DNA of 50,754 nt from Candidatus Sulfopaludibacter sp. SbA3 (GCA_945865815.1 CAMBFR010000018.1:1-50754), one strand, 5' to 3'. Shown: positions 7,369 through 16,782, counted from the stretch's first letter. Numbers and translations: made by a program. The notes: generated from the sequence alone by a model not told the origin.

Positions 7369-9474
7369 CTATTGGAGAACTTTCGTGCTGGCTTTCCGAT
7401 GGCCTATGAGAATGCATTGGAGATAACGGGGGAACCTGACGGCGGCGTACCGGCTGAACTCATTTACATATTGCGACAGGTCGATCCGGTTTCGGTCGAG
7501 CCAGATCCTTACCGACTCTATTCGGGCCTGCAGCCGTTCCCTGCGCCCGGCAAACCTGGCGCGCGTTCGCTCGAGGCTGGCGCGGATTTGCGCGCGATGC
7601 CGGGTTCTTTGGCGCCGGATTCTCTTTATCTTTTTCTGCGCCCCGAGCCGGACAAAAGCGGCGCAGCCCTTGAGAGACTCGGTTTCCAGCGTGCAACACC
7701 TGCGAATCTCCTCCAGATCGGGGGCAGAAAGCTGCATTGGAGGACCCGCCTGGAGGAGTTGCTGCAGCCGCGTTTGCCATTTCCGGAAGACCCTGGCGTC
7801 GCGCCAACCCATGTCCGGATAAACGGTCTTCGTGACCTCGCGCAGTTGTGCGACTTCCCTGTGATACCGGTTCTGCAACGCCGCCACCCGCGCCTGCGGT
7901 TCCTGGGCGGCAGCGAGTTCCAGCGCCTGTCTCCTGGATTCCAGGTCGTCGAGCCAGCTTGAAAGAGATCTTCGGACTTCGGCAACCCGCTCCTTTTCCC
8001 TTTCGACGCGCCGGCGTCTCCTGGCCTCGATTTCCTCGATGCTTCGCTGCTCGGCCACATCCAGCCAGGCATGCAAACCGGCAAGGCGTTCGAACACCTG
8101 TCGAGCAAAGATCCGTTCGTTCCGGTACCACTCCTTCAACAACCAGACTCGGAATCGGGCGCGAACCTCCGGGCAACTCACGTAGCAACAGGCAATGAAC
8201 AGGGTCAGGCATGCCAGCCCAGCCATGAGGACTGCGAAAACATCCTCGCCCGACACCGTGCCGCGGGCGCCCATGGTGATGAGGCCTGCCGACATCAGCG
8301 AATACGTCGCGACTCCGACCCTTTCTCCGGCAAATGTATCGCTGAATGAAACCGGATTCACGGCGGCGCGGTCGGGTTCCACAGCGGATTCGGAAGTCTT
8401 TCGGAGGGGCAGTTCAAATTGTTCGAGCTGTTCGAGCAGCGCAGCTTTTGAAGTTGCCGTCTCCGCCGCATCGGCCTGCGCACGCGGCCTGGGGACAGAC
8501 CGCGGAATCGTTCGAGTGTCGCGAGAGTCGCCGCCATCGCCGCCCCATGCCGGAAACAGAGCCGGTTTGGAGGGCCTGGGCCTGGCCGGAACGCCGACCG
8601 TTTCAGCGACAGACGGCAGGGACGTTACCGGCATCCGAAGCATCGACTTCAGCAGCGGCACGTATTTCTGGATTCGATCGTCGCGCAGCTGTTCAACGGC
8701 CCTGAAGGTTCTCGAATACCGGGGCTCCTCAAAATCTTCCTTCTTGAAAAGGAGGTGCTCCTCCCCCGCGCCGAATCGCGGCCACAAACCGGGATCCACG
8801 CTCAGCGCCACCAGCGTCAGATAAATTGCCCAGCCGGAAAAATTATCGAGGTACGGTCCGAAATCTTTTTCGGTACGCCCGGGATGCTGATAGTTCCGAT
8901 GTCCGACTTCATGGCTGTGCCGCCCGGCGAGGGCCGGCACGAACACCCCGTCGTAATCGATCAGGCGGAAATCCGCTCCGCTTACCAGGATGTTCCCGTG
9001 CTGCAGGTCGCCGTGCGCGATACCGCTTCTCTTCAGCGCGCGAAGCATGACCAGCCATCGATCGGCGAGATTCCGGATCCCCATGGGATTGCTGATACTG
9101 GCTTCGATCGCATCTTTAAGGCTGGCGCCATCGATCCACTCCATCTTGAGAACCGGATACCATTGGCCTCGAACGCGTATGCCCTCCTGAATGAAATCGA
9201 AACCCACCGTGTACGGCAGCTTCAATTCGGCGAGAGAACGGCCGATTGCGGCGTAACGCTCCTGATGATCCGGGAAATCGCGAAGGAAGCAGCGAACGGC
9301 CCAGTCGCGCGAATTGCAACGGATCCGAAAGACGCTGGCAAAACCGCCGGTGATCGGACACGGAAGTCCAAGCGATGTCAGTTCCGGCGTTCCGGCCTGC
9401 AGGTCGGAATCCGAGAAGCTGAGGCGGGGGCTCTGAATGGCTTCGTTGTAATCCTGTGGCGTGGGCCAGGACAC
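7369..9474 (-). CDS. YegI-like membrane-associated protein kinase of a VWA-PP2C-kinase triad
   Basis: The 701-residue protein starts with an unusual kinase domain (about 40-270): a glycine-rich loop GGFASVF, HGDLQHGN (154-161) as catalytic loop and DYD (173-175) in place of DFG. The ATP-anchoring lysine position holds R61 (DWAVRCFL). A proline- and acid-rich linker (about 290-375) follows, then one or two membrane spans (about 385-430) and a long basic coiled coil to the end. This layout resembles the uncharacterised kinases related to E. coli YegI that travel with a TerY-like VWA protein and a PP2C phosphatase. Degraded copies of both partners lie immediately upstream. The start is GTG at 9474, with AAGAGG about 8 bp before it. 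The substrate is unknown. Confidence 0.8.
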   Translation of the reverse strand: MSWPTPQDYNEAIQSPRLSFSDSDLQAGTPELTSLGLPCPITGGFASVFRIRCNSRDWAVRCFLRDFPDHQERYAAIGRSLAELKLPYTVGFDFIQEGIRVRGQWYPVLKMEWIDGASLKDAIEASISNPMGIRNLADRWLVMLRALKRSGIAHGDLQHGNILVSGADFRLIDYDGVFVPALAGRHSHEVGHRNYQHPGRTEKDFGPYLDNFSGWAIYLTLVALSVDPGLWPRFGAGEEHLLFKKEDFEEPRYSRTFRAVEQLRDDRIQKYVPLLKSMLRMPVTSLPSVAETVGVPARPRPSKPALFPAWGGDGGDSRDTRTIPRSVPRPRAQADAAETATSKAALLEQLEQFELPLRKTSESAVEPDRAAVNPVSFSDTFAGERVGVATYSLMSAGLITMGARGTVSGEDVFAVLMAGLACLTLFIACCYVSCPEVRARFRVWLLKEWYRNERIFARQVFERLAGLHAWLDVAEQRSIEEIEARRRRRVEREKERVAEVRRSLSSWLDDLESRRQALELAAAQEPQARVAALQNRYHREVAQLREVTKTVYPDMGWRDARVFRKWQTRLQQLLQAGPPMQLSAPDLEEIRRCCTLETESLKGCAAFVRLGAQKKIKRIRRQRTRHRAQIRASLERTRARFAGRRERLQARIESVRIWLDRNRIDLSQYVNEFSRYAAVRFPRYLQCILIGHRKASTKVLQ

Positions 9475-9512
9475 GGTAATCCTCTTTTAAGATAAACAGA
9501 CGCGCAACACGG

Positions 9513-9758
9513 TCACGTCGTAACGTGCTCCACTTCGCGGTCCCAGTTCTCGGAGTTGGTCGACATCAGGGCGGGACGGTTGTTGAACTCGCCGGCGCTC
9601 GCAAGCGGAAGGGAAGTAATCACCTCATCGCCGCGAATCTGGAAAAGGCAGCTATCCCCGATGGCCATCGCCTCCCAGGAATTGTCGGCCAGCGTCAGAC
9701 CCACGACGGTCGAATACGCGCCGATGCGAAGCTTCTCTTCCGCATACCAGGGCAGCGC
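9513..9758 (-). pseudogene. Remnant of a PP2C-type phosphatase gene
   Basis: One frame of about 80 codons reads ALPWYAEEKLRIGAYSTVVG, then MAIGDSCLFQIRGDE and FNNRPALMSTN, ending HVTT-stop. This looks like the C-terminal third of the PP2C-like phosphatases that accompany YegI-like kinases, where the GDSCLF-type strand is typical. No start codon, N-terminal catalytic domain or metal-binding aspartates are present. It is joined out of frame to the VWA remnant at about 9757-9762, so the middle of the locus has been deleted. Confidence 0.65.
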
Positions 9759-9759
9759 G

Positions 9760-10199
9760 GCTCATGGCCTGGCACATCGGGGTTCCACCATTCGCTATGG
9801 CGTCGAACCAGACCGGAAATTTGATCTGCTGGCCGAAGAGGCCGCCCGCCCCATCGTCCACCTTCTTGACCCTCTCTTCGATCCGCGCCGGCTGATTGGC
9901 GACTTCGCTGATCGGCACGAGTTCCTTCCCGGCCAGAGGCCCGCTCATTGCAGGCCCAACCACAGCGCCATTACCGATCACTCCAACGTCGTAGTAGTCA
10001 CGGACACCTTCAGACTTGGCGCACTTCAAAACGAGGTCCTGAAGAAGACGATTAATGATCGTGCTCAACCCCTCCGCCTTGTTCTTCCCGGAGTCCCAGC
10101 CCAGACTTCCTGCATCGAACCGGACTGGTCGATCAAAAACAAAAAACAGGACGGACGCACTCTACTTATCTCCGCCGCAAGGCATAGCTCGACCTCCAT
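9760..10199 (-). pseudogene. Broken TerY-like VWA-domain gene (frameshift plus 3' truncation)
   Basis: From the ATG at 10199 the frame reads MEVELCLAAEI, then FLFLIDQSGSMQEVW, containing the metal-ion-dependent adhesion site DxSxS of VWA domains, and stops after 43 codons at 10068. The homology continues one frame away as GKNKAEGLSTIINRLLQDLV, with VRDYYDVGVIGNG and GGTPMCQAMS further on. The switch falls in a short G run near 10087-10090 and is explained by loss of a single G. Homology ends at about 9760, where the phosphatase remnant begins. The usual VWA C-terminal half is missing. Whether the single-base shift is real or a sequence error, the 3' truncation stands. Confidence 0.75.
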
Positions 10200-10249
10200 C
10201 TTATAGTCTTAAACATCACCAGCGGACAGCTCAGGTCCCAGGGAGTGGT

Positions 10250-12058
10250 CTAATTCGGTGGAAGTCGGGGGACAGCGGCTGGACTCACTGTCAACCAGCG
10301 GATGAGGCAGGCGCGCAGTTCTTCTCGCCGCACCGGCTTGGCGAGAAAGTCGTCCATCCCGGCGGCGATGCATGCGGCGCGGTCGCCCTCCATCGCGTTG
10401 GCAGTAAGAGCAATGATCGGCAGGGAGCGCCCGGAGAGTCTTTGGCGTATGCGGCGTGTGGCCTCGAGACCGTCCATTCCGGGCATTCGGCAGTCCATGA
10501 GCACGGCGTCCCACCGGTCAAGAGTGGCGACTTCGACCGACGATGCGCCGTCGCCGACGATGGCGCACCGCAGTCCAAAGCTTTCGATCAGAAGCTTTAT
10601 CACGCTCTGATTGGCGCGTTCATCTTCCACCACCAGCACGCGGCCGGTGAGCTGCGGTCCCCGTTCCGCAGCCGGCAGGCCCGGCGCCGACGGGGCCGTG
10701 CCGACAGGCAAGGGCAGCACGAAACTGAATTCCGAACCTTCTCCCTTCTCGCTCCGCACGTGAATGTGTCCGCCCATCCGGTTTACCAGCCTCTGCGAGA
10801 TCGCAAGACCAAGGCCGGTGCCTCCGAAGCGGCGCGTGGTGGAACTGTCGCCCTGCGAAAAGATCTGGAACAATTGCGCCTGCGCTTCGCTGTCGATGCC
10901 GATTCCGGTGTCGCGCACCGTAAAAAGCAGTTTGACGGTCCGCTCGTCGCGTTCCTTCACGGCGACGGAAATTTCCACGCGGCCCCATTCGGTGAACTTG
11001 ATCGCGTTACCCGTCAGGTTCAGGAGCACCTGCTTGAGGCGAACGGCATCGCCGACAACATAGTCGGGAAGATCGGACGCCATCAAGAGCGTAAACTGCA
11101 GATCCTTCTCCGCGGCCCGCGAACCCAGGAGCGCGGCGACATCTTTAATCATCTGGGGAAGCGGGAATGTGACGGATTCGAAGTCGAGTTTGCCGCTTTC
11201 GATCTTGGAGAAATCGAGTATGTCGCTCAGCAGCCGAAACAGCATATCCGCGGAGCCGGAGGCGATTTCGATCTGAGCCTTTTGGTCCGGACTGAGCGGG
11301 GATTGCTGGAGCACCTGAAGCATTCCAATAACGCCGTTCAGCGGAGTCCGGATCTCGTGGCTCATTGTCGCCAGGAAATCACTCTTGGCCTGGCTGGCAG
11401 CTTCCGCGCGCTCCTTCTCCTGATTCAGGTTGGTGACAAGCTCTTCATTTTGGAGAATCAAATGCCAAAGCCGCCTCAGGTCCGTACGTTGAAGCGTTGC
11501 TGTGTTGAGCAGGAACATGGCATACGTGATCGTGATGAGCGCCAGAGCCCATCCCCCATCCGAAAAAGAGAGGAACCGCACGACCATGGGAACCAACGTG
11601 GTTAGTGCGTAGATCAGGTATGTTACCGGAACCGCCCCAAGAGAGCGCGCCGCGCCGGCGTTGAGCCCCATCAGCATCACCAGCAGCAAGAGGCGGGGCA
11701 TGAACAGGTCGGTCTCGAAGTACAGCCAGCCGGCAATGCCCCAGATTGAACCCGAGACGGCCACACCGGCTATAAACGCATTGCGCCAGGCGCCAAGCCG
11801 CTGAGGCGTCGGCTGCGCCCGTTCGAACGCAACGTTCATCAGGAGACGGCCGCCTGTCACCACCAGGATCGCGCTCAGCCATAACGCGTGCAGTGACGCG
11901 GGATATACCGAAGACGTCGCTACAACGAGGACAACGGCCAACACAAAGTTCGAAAACAGCCCGAATCCCGCGGAACGGTAAAGTAACCGGCTCATCTCCG
12001 CCTCGACCTTCTGGTCGATCGTCGAATCGCGCAGATTCGTTGGAGAAGTAGCTAACAT
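10250..12058 (-). CDS. Membrane-bound hybrid sensor histidine kinase with receiver domain
   Basis: The 602-residue protein has about six membrane helices (roughly 32-190) with little periplasmic sequence, and a short coiled-coil linker (200-225). Then come a HisKA domain with phospho-acceptor H234 in [16 protein letters not shown], a HATPase domain with N-box (347-351), DTGIGI (383-388) and FGGTGLGL (411-418), and a C-terminal receiver domain with acidic residues at 479-480, phospho-acceptor D522 in [10 protein letters not shown] and K574. All catalytic residues are present. There is no output domain and no response regulator next to it, so the downstream partner is unknown. The gene ends 50 bp before the VWA remnant on the same strand. 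Confidence 0.92.
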   Translation of the reverse strand: MLATSPTNLRDSTIDQKVEAEMSRLLYRSAGFGLFSNFVLAVVLVVATSSVYPASLHALWLSAILVVTGGRLLMNVAFERAQPTPQRLGAWRNAFIAGVAVSGSIWGIAGWLYFETDLFMPRLLLLVMLMGLNAGAARSLGAVPVTYLIYALTTLVPMVVRFLSFSDGGWALALITITYAMFLLNTATLQRTDLRRLWHLILQNEELVTNLNQEKERAEAASQAKSDFLATMSHEIRTPLNGVIGMLQVLQQSPLSPDQKAQIEIASGSADMLFRLLSDILDFSKIESGKLDFESVTFPLPQMIKDVAALLGSRAAEKDLQFTLLMASDLPDYVVGDAVRLKQVLLNLTGNAIKFTEWGRVEISVAVKERDERTVKLLFTVRDTGIGIDSEAQAQLFQIFSQGDSSTTRRFGGTGLGLAISQRLVNRMGGHIHVRSEKGEGSEFSFVLPLPVGTAPSAPGLPAAERGPQLTGRVLVVEDERANQSVIKLLIESFGLRCAIVGDGASSVEVATLDRWDAVLMDCRMPGMDGLEATRRIRQRLSGRSLPIIALTANAMEGDRAACIAAGMDDFLAKPVRREELRACLIRWLTVSPAAVPRLPPN

Positions 12059-12175
12059 AAAGGCCGGAACATTCTAACCCGGCGCCGGGCCGGTGGTCAG
12101 TCTGGACAACCGCGATATCCGAATCGTCAAGCGATGACGCCTGCGGGAACAGCCGCTATTTCGAAGCTGCCTTGA

Positions 12176-12397
12176 TTAATGTGCCAGAAAAATCCTGTCG
12201 GCTTGTTCCTGTAACTCTTCGACGGTGATCTCTCCGCGGGTGTGGGATTGCATGTGCGTGTAGAGCCGGTTGAATTTCTTTACGCTGGCTTCGCGTGCGT
12301 CGGGCGTCTGGATAGCGGGACAGAACTTCTGGAAGTGCACGCCTATCCGATCGAGGGCGAGACTGGCCCGGCAGTGGGGACATTTAATTCCTGTCAT
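12176..12397 (-). CDS. Small zinc-finger-like hypothetical protein
   Basis: This 73-residue protein begins MTGIKCPHCRASLALDRIGV and continues HFQKFCPAIQ. The CxxC followed by H and C at about residues 21 and 25 could bind one zinc ion. The rest is basic and predicted helical, with TVEELQEQADRIFLAH at the end. I recognise no specific family. A purine-rich stretch (GAAGAGAATGAG) precedes the ATG. It lies between the histidine kinase and a tandem repeat and faces the same way as both neighbours. Confidence 0.5.
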   Translation of the reverse strand: MTGIKCPHCRASLALDRIGVHFQKFCPAIQTPDAREASVKKFNRLYTHMQSHTRGEITVEELQEQADRIFLAH

Positions 12398-12411
12398 GTC
12401 TCATTCTCTTC

Positions 12412-12503
12412 ATGGCTGCGCCCTATCGGGCTTGCATTCGCGGCCGCTCATCTCTTGATGGCTGCGCCCTATCGGGCTTGCATTCGCAGCCGCTCATCTC
12501 TTC
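12412..12503. repeat. Two-copy 46-bp tandem direct repeat
   Basis: Two head-to-tail copies (12412-12457 and 12458-12503) of a unit starting ATGGCTGCGCCCTATCGGGC are identical except for one base (CGCGGCCG versus CGCAGCCG). The first 10 bp of the second copy overlap the 3' end of the small gene at 12494-12694. It is a simple duplication with no spacer structure. Confidence 0.8.
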
Positions 12504-12694
12504 CACCCGGTGTTCCATTTACTGCCCTTCGGCTCTTCGGCCTTTTCCATATCTGCTTCCTTCCATTCCTGCTCGCCAAACCCCTGGATGCTGACCATGT
12601 AAATGCCCTCGCCCCTCCGCCGTTTCACGGATCCGGTCTGCTTGGTTTTAGTGTTTTTCACGCGGTCGCCCATCTGGAACGTTAAGTTCTTCAT
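12494..12694 (-). CDS. Small basic hypothetical protein
   Basis: The predicted 66-residue protein starts MKNLTFQMGDRVKNTKTKQT and contains GSVKRRRGEGIYMVSIQGFG, a pattern suggesting a small beta-barrel such as an SH3- or KOW-like fold (GDRV opening and alternating hydrophobic strands). The C-terminus is charged and lysine-rich. The function is unknown. It is divergent from the ABC-F gene, whose start lies 96 bp away. The stop lies within the tandem repeat. Confidence 0.5.
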   Translation of the reverse strand: MKNLTFQMGDRVKNTKTKQTGSVKRRRGEGIYMVSIQGFGEQEWKEADMEKAEEPKGSKWNTGWKR

Positions 12695-12790
12695 GCCTCA
12701 TTGTAGCTGTTCCTGCGGTACAATGGGTGGTTCGTCACGGCCACGCGAGGCATTCCTCAGCAGCCAGCTAATCCCGGAGTCATCTAAGAA

Positions 12791-14443
12791 ATGCAGTTAT
12801 CGATCAACAGTGTATCCATGCGCTTCGGCGCCCGCATCCTGTTCGAGGATGTGGCCACAACGTTTATCTCGGGACGCCGCTACGCGATCACAGGGCCGAA
12901 CGGCGCCGGCAAATCCACTCTGATGAAGATCCTGACCGGAGAAATAGAGCCCGAGAAAGGCTCCGTCACACGGCCGAAAAGAATGGGCGTCCTGGCGCAG
13001 GACCAGTTTGGGTTCGATTCGCACCGGGTGCTCGACACCGTGATCATGGGGAATACGTCGCTGTGGGATGCGCTGCAGGAGCGTGAACTCCTTTATGCCA
13101 AGGACCACAGCGACTTGACGGACGCGGATGGCATGCGGCTGGGGGAACTCGAGGGAATTGTCGGCGACGAAGGCGGCTATACGGCGGAATCCGACGCCGC
13201 CGTTTTGCTGGACGGCCTCGACGTTCCGGAATCCCTGCATAGCAGAAAGATGAGCGAACTGCAGGGCGGACAGAAGGTACGAGTGCTGCTCGCGCAGGCA
13301 TTATTCGGCAATCCCGACGTCCTGCTGCTTGATGAACCGACCAACAACCTCGACCTCGACTCGGTTCACTGGCTGCAGTCGTATCTCTGCGCGTACGAGG
13401 GCTGCCTCATTGTCATTTCGCACGATCGCCATTTTCTGAACGAGATCTGCACGCACACGGCAGACATCGACTACCAGACGGTTATTACCTATACCGGCAG
13501 CTATGACGATATGGTGCTCGCCAAGACGCAGGTCCGCTCGCGCATTGAATCCGGCAACGCCCAGCGAGAAAAGAAAATCGCGCAGTTGAATGAGTTCATC
13601 GCGCGTTTCTCGGCAGGGACGCGGTCTTCGCAGGTCATGTCGAGGAAGAAGGAAGTCGAGCGGCTGCAGACGTCGGAACTGGCGAAGTCGAATATCCAGC
13701 GGCCGTTCATCCGATTCGATATCGTGCGGCCATCGGGCCGGCATCCTCTCGAAGTAGAGAAGCTCACCAAGTCCTACGATGGCGCAAGCGGCCACTTCCG
13801 TGTGTTCCACGATTTCACGGCGTCAATCAGCCGCGGAGAAAAGATCGCCCTGATCGGCCGCAACGGAGCGGGAAAGACCACGCTTCTCAAATCGCTGATC
13901 CGCAATGCCACGGGCTTCATCGAACCCCCGGACCAGAAATTTCCGATCGATGCCGGCAAGGTGACGTGGGGTCACGAAGCCGCCGTCGGATACTTCGCGC
14001 AGGATCACAAGGACTCCATTCGGCCGGGCGTAAGCGTCATCGAGTGGCTGCACGACTGGGACAACAGCGCTTCGCAGGAAGAACTCCGCGGACTGCTTGG
14101 CCAGATGCTGTTCAGCGGCGATGATGCGCTCAAGCGGACCGAGGCTCTCTCGGGAGGCGAAGCCGCCCGGCTTATCTTCTGCAAGCTCATGCTGCAGAAA
14201 CCCAACTTCCTGGTGCTAGACGAGCCCACCAATCACCTGGACCTGGAGTCCATCAATGCGCTCAACATCGCGCTCCAGCGATATCCCGGCACCGTGTTGC
14301 TGGTCACGCACGATCACGATGTCATCGAAGAAGTAGCCACGCGCATCTGGCACGTGGAAAAGGGCGAGATCGAGGACTTCAAGGGACCCTACGAACAATA
14401 TCTGGTTCAGACGGAACAAGCCGCCCGGACTGTTGCCAAGTAG
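12791..14443 (+). CDS. ABC-F family ATPase, YbiT-like
   Basis: The 550-residue protein has two ATP-binding cassettes and no membrane domain, as in ABC-F proteins that act on ribosomes or confer drug protection. The first cassette has Walker A GPNGAGKST (about residue 37), signature LQGGQKVRV and DEPTNNLDLDS. The second has GRNGAGKTT, LSGGEAARL and DEPTNHLDLES. Between them lies the charged linker of the family (about 245-310). The N-terminus MQLSINSVSMRFGARILFED resembles E. coli YbiT more than EttA or Uup. It is a stand-alone gene, 26 bp before the MBL/rhodanese gene on the same strand. Confidence 0.92.
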   Translation: MQLSINSVSMRFGARILFEDVATTFISGRRYAITGPNGAGKSTLMKILTGEIEPEKGSVTRPKRMGVLAQDQFGFDSHRVLDTVIMGNTSLWDALQERELLYAKDHSDLTDADGMRLGELEGIVGDEGGYTAESDAAVLLDGLDVPESLHSRKMSELQGGQKVRVLLAQALFGNPDVLLLDEPTNNLDLDSVHWLQSYLCAYEGCLIVISHDRHFLNEICTHTADIDYQTVITYTGSYDDMVLAKTQVRSRIESGNAQREKKIAQLNEFIARFSAGTRSSQVMSRKKEVERLQTSELAKSNIQRPFIRFDIVRPSGRHPLEVEKLTKSYDGASGHFRVFHDFTASISRGEKIALIGRNGAGKTTLLKSLIRNATGFIEPPDQKFPIDAGKVTWGHEAAVGYFAQDHKDSIRPGVSVIEWLHDWDNSASQEELRGLLGQMLFSGDDALKRTEALSGGEAARLIFCKLMLQKPNFLVLDEPTNHLDLESINALNIALQRYPGTVLLVTHDHDVIEEVATRIWHVEKGEIEDFKGPYEQYLVQTEQAARTVAK

Positions 14444-14469
14444 GACTGGTCTTGGCGTAGACTCAGGGC

Positions 14470-15888
14470 ATGCAGGTTAAACAGTATTACCTCGGCTGCC
14501 TCTCCCACGCATCCTACATGATCACGGACGACAAGACCGGGACGGCCGCGGTCGTCGATCCGCAGCGAGACATCGAGCAATACCTGCTCGACGCTGAGAA
14601 AGGCGGCCACACAATCAGGCACGTCTTTCTGACCCACTTCCATGCCGACTTTCTTGCGGGACACATTGAGCTGCGGGACAAGACGAACGCGGCAATCTAT
14701 ATCGGCCGCCGCGGCGAGGTGGAGTATCCGGTAACGCATGTAAAAGACGGCGACCGCGTCGAGTTTGGCGATGTTCGCCTGGAGATCCTGGAGACGCCAG
14801 GGCATACCCCCGAAGGCATTTCCATCCTGGTGTACGACCTGACACAGAGCGGCCGTCAACCCTATGCAGTAATGACCGGCGATACGCTCTTTATCGGCGA
14901 CGTCGGCCGCCCCGATTTGCTCGCCTCGATCGGCGTTACCGCCGACGCGTTGGCCGACATGCTGTACGACTCGCTCCGGCAGAAGCTCACGACGCTGCCC
15001 GATGCCACGCTGGTCTATCCCGCTCACGGGGCGGGTTCCATGTGCGGCAAGAACCTGAGCACCGAAACGGTTTCCACAATCGGCGAACAGAAGAAGTTCA
15101 ACTACGCCCTGCAGCCAATGGACCGCGCGGAATTCAAGGCCATCGTCACCGCTGAACAGCCGGAGGCCCCCGGCTACTTCATCCACGACGCCATGCTGAA
15201 TCGACAGGAGCGGTCGAGCCTTGACGCCACTCTCGCGAAGTCTCTGCAGGCGATCAACCTTGAACAGGTTCTGCGGCTGGTCAACCAGGGAACGCAACTG
15301 CTCGATGTTCGAGACGCCATCGACTTTGAAGGGGCTCATCTGGCCGGCGCGCTGAATATTCCCATCCAGGGGAAATACGCCACATGGTGCGGCACCATGC
15401 TCAGCCAAAACGAGCCGATCGTCGTAATCGCCGAGCCGGGCCACGAAGAGGAAGCGATCCTGCGTCTGGGACGAATCGGATTCGACAATGTGATGGGTTA
15501 CCTGCGCGGCGGAATGAGCACGCTTGAGAACCGGCCGGACCTTCTTCAGCGGATTGACCGCATCACCGCCGTCGCTCTCGCCGGACAGCAGGCAACTGGC
15601 GCAATGCCCATGGTTGTGGATGTTCGTACTGCAAAGGAGTGGGCTGTGGGTCACATCCCGAATAGTGTGAACGTTCCATTGAATCACTTCCGCCAGTGGG
15701 TAGCCCAACTGCCGTCGGATCGCAATGTGGTAGTCCACTGCGAGGGCGGTTACCGCTCGGCGATCGCAGCCAGCCTGCTCACGCAAACAGGCCACTCCAA
15801 CGTGATGGATCTGGTCGGTGGATTCAAAGCGTGGCAAACTTCGAAATTGCCGGTCGAATCGGGCACTTCCGTCGTTCCGGAAACCTGA
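14470..15888 (+). CDS. Persulfide-dioxygenase-like metallo-beta-lactamase with two rhodanese domains
   Basis: The 472-residue protein starts with an ETHE1/Blh-type MBL domain (about 1-250) with the metal motif THFHADFLAGH (55-65), a GHTPEG histidine and the later MTGDTLFIGDVGRPDL and YPAHGAGS. Two rhodanese domains follow (about 260-360 and 375-465). The first has no active-site cysteine (AEPGHEEEAI at the loop) and is probably structural. The second has the cysteine in VVVHCEGGYRSAIA and should transfer sulfane sulfur. ETHE1-type enzymes oxidise glutathione persulfide to sulfite. The sulfite/sulfonate exporter-type gene directly behind fits sulfide detoxification. Confidence 0.88.
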   Translation: MQVKQYYLGCLSHASYMITDDKTGTAAVVDPQRDIEQYLLDAEKGGHTIRHVFLTHFHADFLAGHIELRDKTNAAIYIGRRGEVEYPVTHVKDGDRVEFGDVRLEILETPGHTPEGISILVYDLTQSGRQPYAVMTGDTLFIGDVGRPDLLASIGVTADALADMLYDSLRQKLTTLPDATLVYPAHGAGSMCGKNLSTETVSTIGEQKKFNYALQPMDRAEFKAIVTAEQPEAPGYFIHDAMLNRQERSSLDATLAKSLQAINLEQVLRLVNQGTQLLDVRDAIDFEGAHLAGALNIPIQGKYATWCGTMLSQNEPIVVIAEPGHEEEAILRLGRIGFDNVMGYLRGGMSTLENRPDLLQRIDRITAVALAGQQATGAMPMVVDVRTAKEWAVGHIPNSVNVPLNHFRQWVAQLPSDRNVVVHCEGGYRSAIAASLLTQTGHSNVMDLVGGFKAWQTSKLPVESGTSVVPET

Positions 15889-15892
15889 TTCG

Positions 15893-16705
15893 ATGTCACC
15901 GCTACCTCTGATCTTCGGAGCTTTGGTGGGATTTTCCCTTGGACTCACCGGAGGTGGCGGAGCTCTGCTTGCGGTGCCGCTCCTGATCTATGGACTTGGC
16001 GTGCCAGCGCGAGACGCCGTCGGAATCTCACTAATAACGGTCGGAGTAACGTCGCTCGCAGGGTTCCTGCAGCGTGTCGGGCGCAGACAGGTCGAGATTC
16101 CGGCAGGTCTGCTCTTCGCCGCGGCGGGAATGAGCGTTGCGCCGCTCGGATCATGGCTGGCGAGACGAATTCCCGACCCGGTTCTGCTCGGAATGTTTGC
16201 CCTGCTCATGCTCCTGATTGCGGTCCGTATGTGGACGAACGCGAGCGGGCACGCCAATGAGTTCTCACTCTCCATCGACGATGACACCGGCCCGGCCTGC
16301 CGGCGCGATCCGCTCGGCGAACTGCGGCTGACATCGCACTGTGCGCTCCTGCTGGCCGGCATCGGCATCGCCACAGGACTGCTGACCGGGCTGTTCGGCG
16401 TGGGCGGTGGATTCATCATCGTCCCGGCGCTCGTCACACTCAGCGGCATGGGAATGCAACGGGCCATCGGGACTTCACTCTTGATCGTTTCCCTGGTGAG
16501 TGTCTCGGGCGTGGCAAGTTATCTGGCGGCGGGTGAGGACCTGCCGATATCAATGACCGGCATCTTCATCGTAGGAAGCGTCGCGGGATTGTTCGTCGGC
16601 AGCAGACTCTCGCGGAGAGTTTCAGGCCCGCTACTCCACAGGATCTTTGCAGCAGTTATCGTCTTCGTCGCAGCGTACGTGCTGGTCCGCACACTGTGGC
16701 GATAG
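15893..16705 (+). CDS. TauE/SafE family sulfite or organosulfur exporter
   Basis: The 270-residue membrane protein consists of two similar halves of about four helices, each opening with a glycine-rich helix (GLTGGGGALLAVPLLIYGLG and GLFGVGGGFIIVPALV), the signature of the TauE/SafE family. Such carriers export sulfite, sulfoacetate or similar anions. The ATG at 15893 is 4 bp after the MBL/rhodanese stop, so the two genes are almost certainly co-transcribed. The in-frame extension upstream of this ATG lies inside the preceding gene and is rejected. Sulfite as substrate is inferred from the neighbour. Confidence 0.88.
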   Translation: MSPLPLIFGALVGFSLGLTGGGGALLAVPLLIYGLGVPARDAVGISLITVGVTSLAGFLQRVGRRQVEIPAGLLFAAAGMSVAPLGSWLARRIPDPVLLGMFALLMLLIAVRMWTNASGHANEFSLSIDDDTGPACRRDPLGELRLTSHCALLLAGIGIATGLLTGLFGVGGGFIIVPALVTLSGMGMQRAIGTSLLIVSLVSVSGVASYLAAGEDLPISMTGIFIVGSVAGLFVGSRLSRRVSGPLLHRIFAAVIVFVAAYVLVRTLWR

Positions 16706-16782
16706 AGCAGCCGGCTCCCCAACAGGCGACAAGGGCACCCGATTCCGAACAAGGTTCTGGTAAACTATTGCCCGCGCTTCTC

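Noticed and set aside
10055-11605. Long open frame opposite the hybrid histidine kinase
   Set aside because: It lies antisense to a gene with all kinase and receiver motifs and crosses into the VWA remnant; its translation is low-complexity, without family features.
12412-12503. Possible CRISPR-like array
   Set aside because: Only two directly adjacent copies with no spacers.
14407-15948. Long open frame (about 510 codons) opposite the MBL/rhodanese gene
   Set aside because: Mirror of a well-supported coding gene in GC-rich DNA; no domain recognisable and it covers the ends of two genes.
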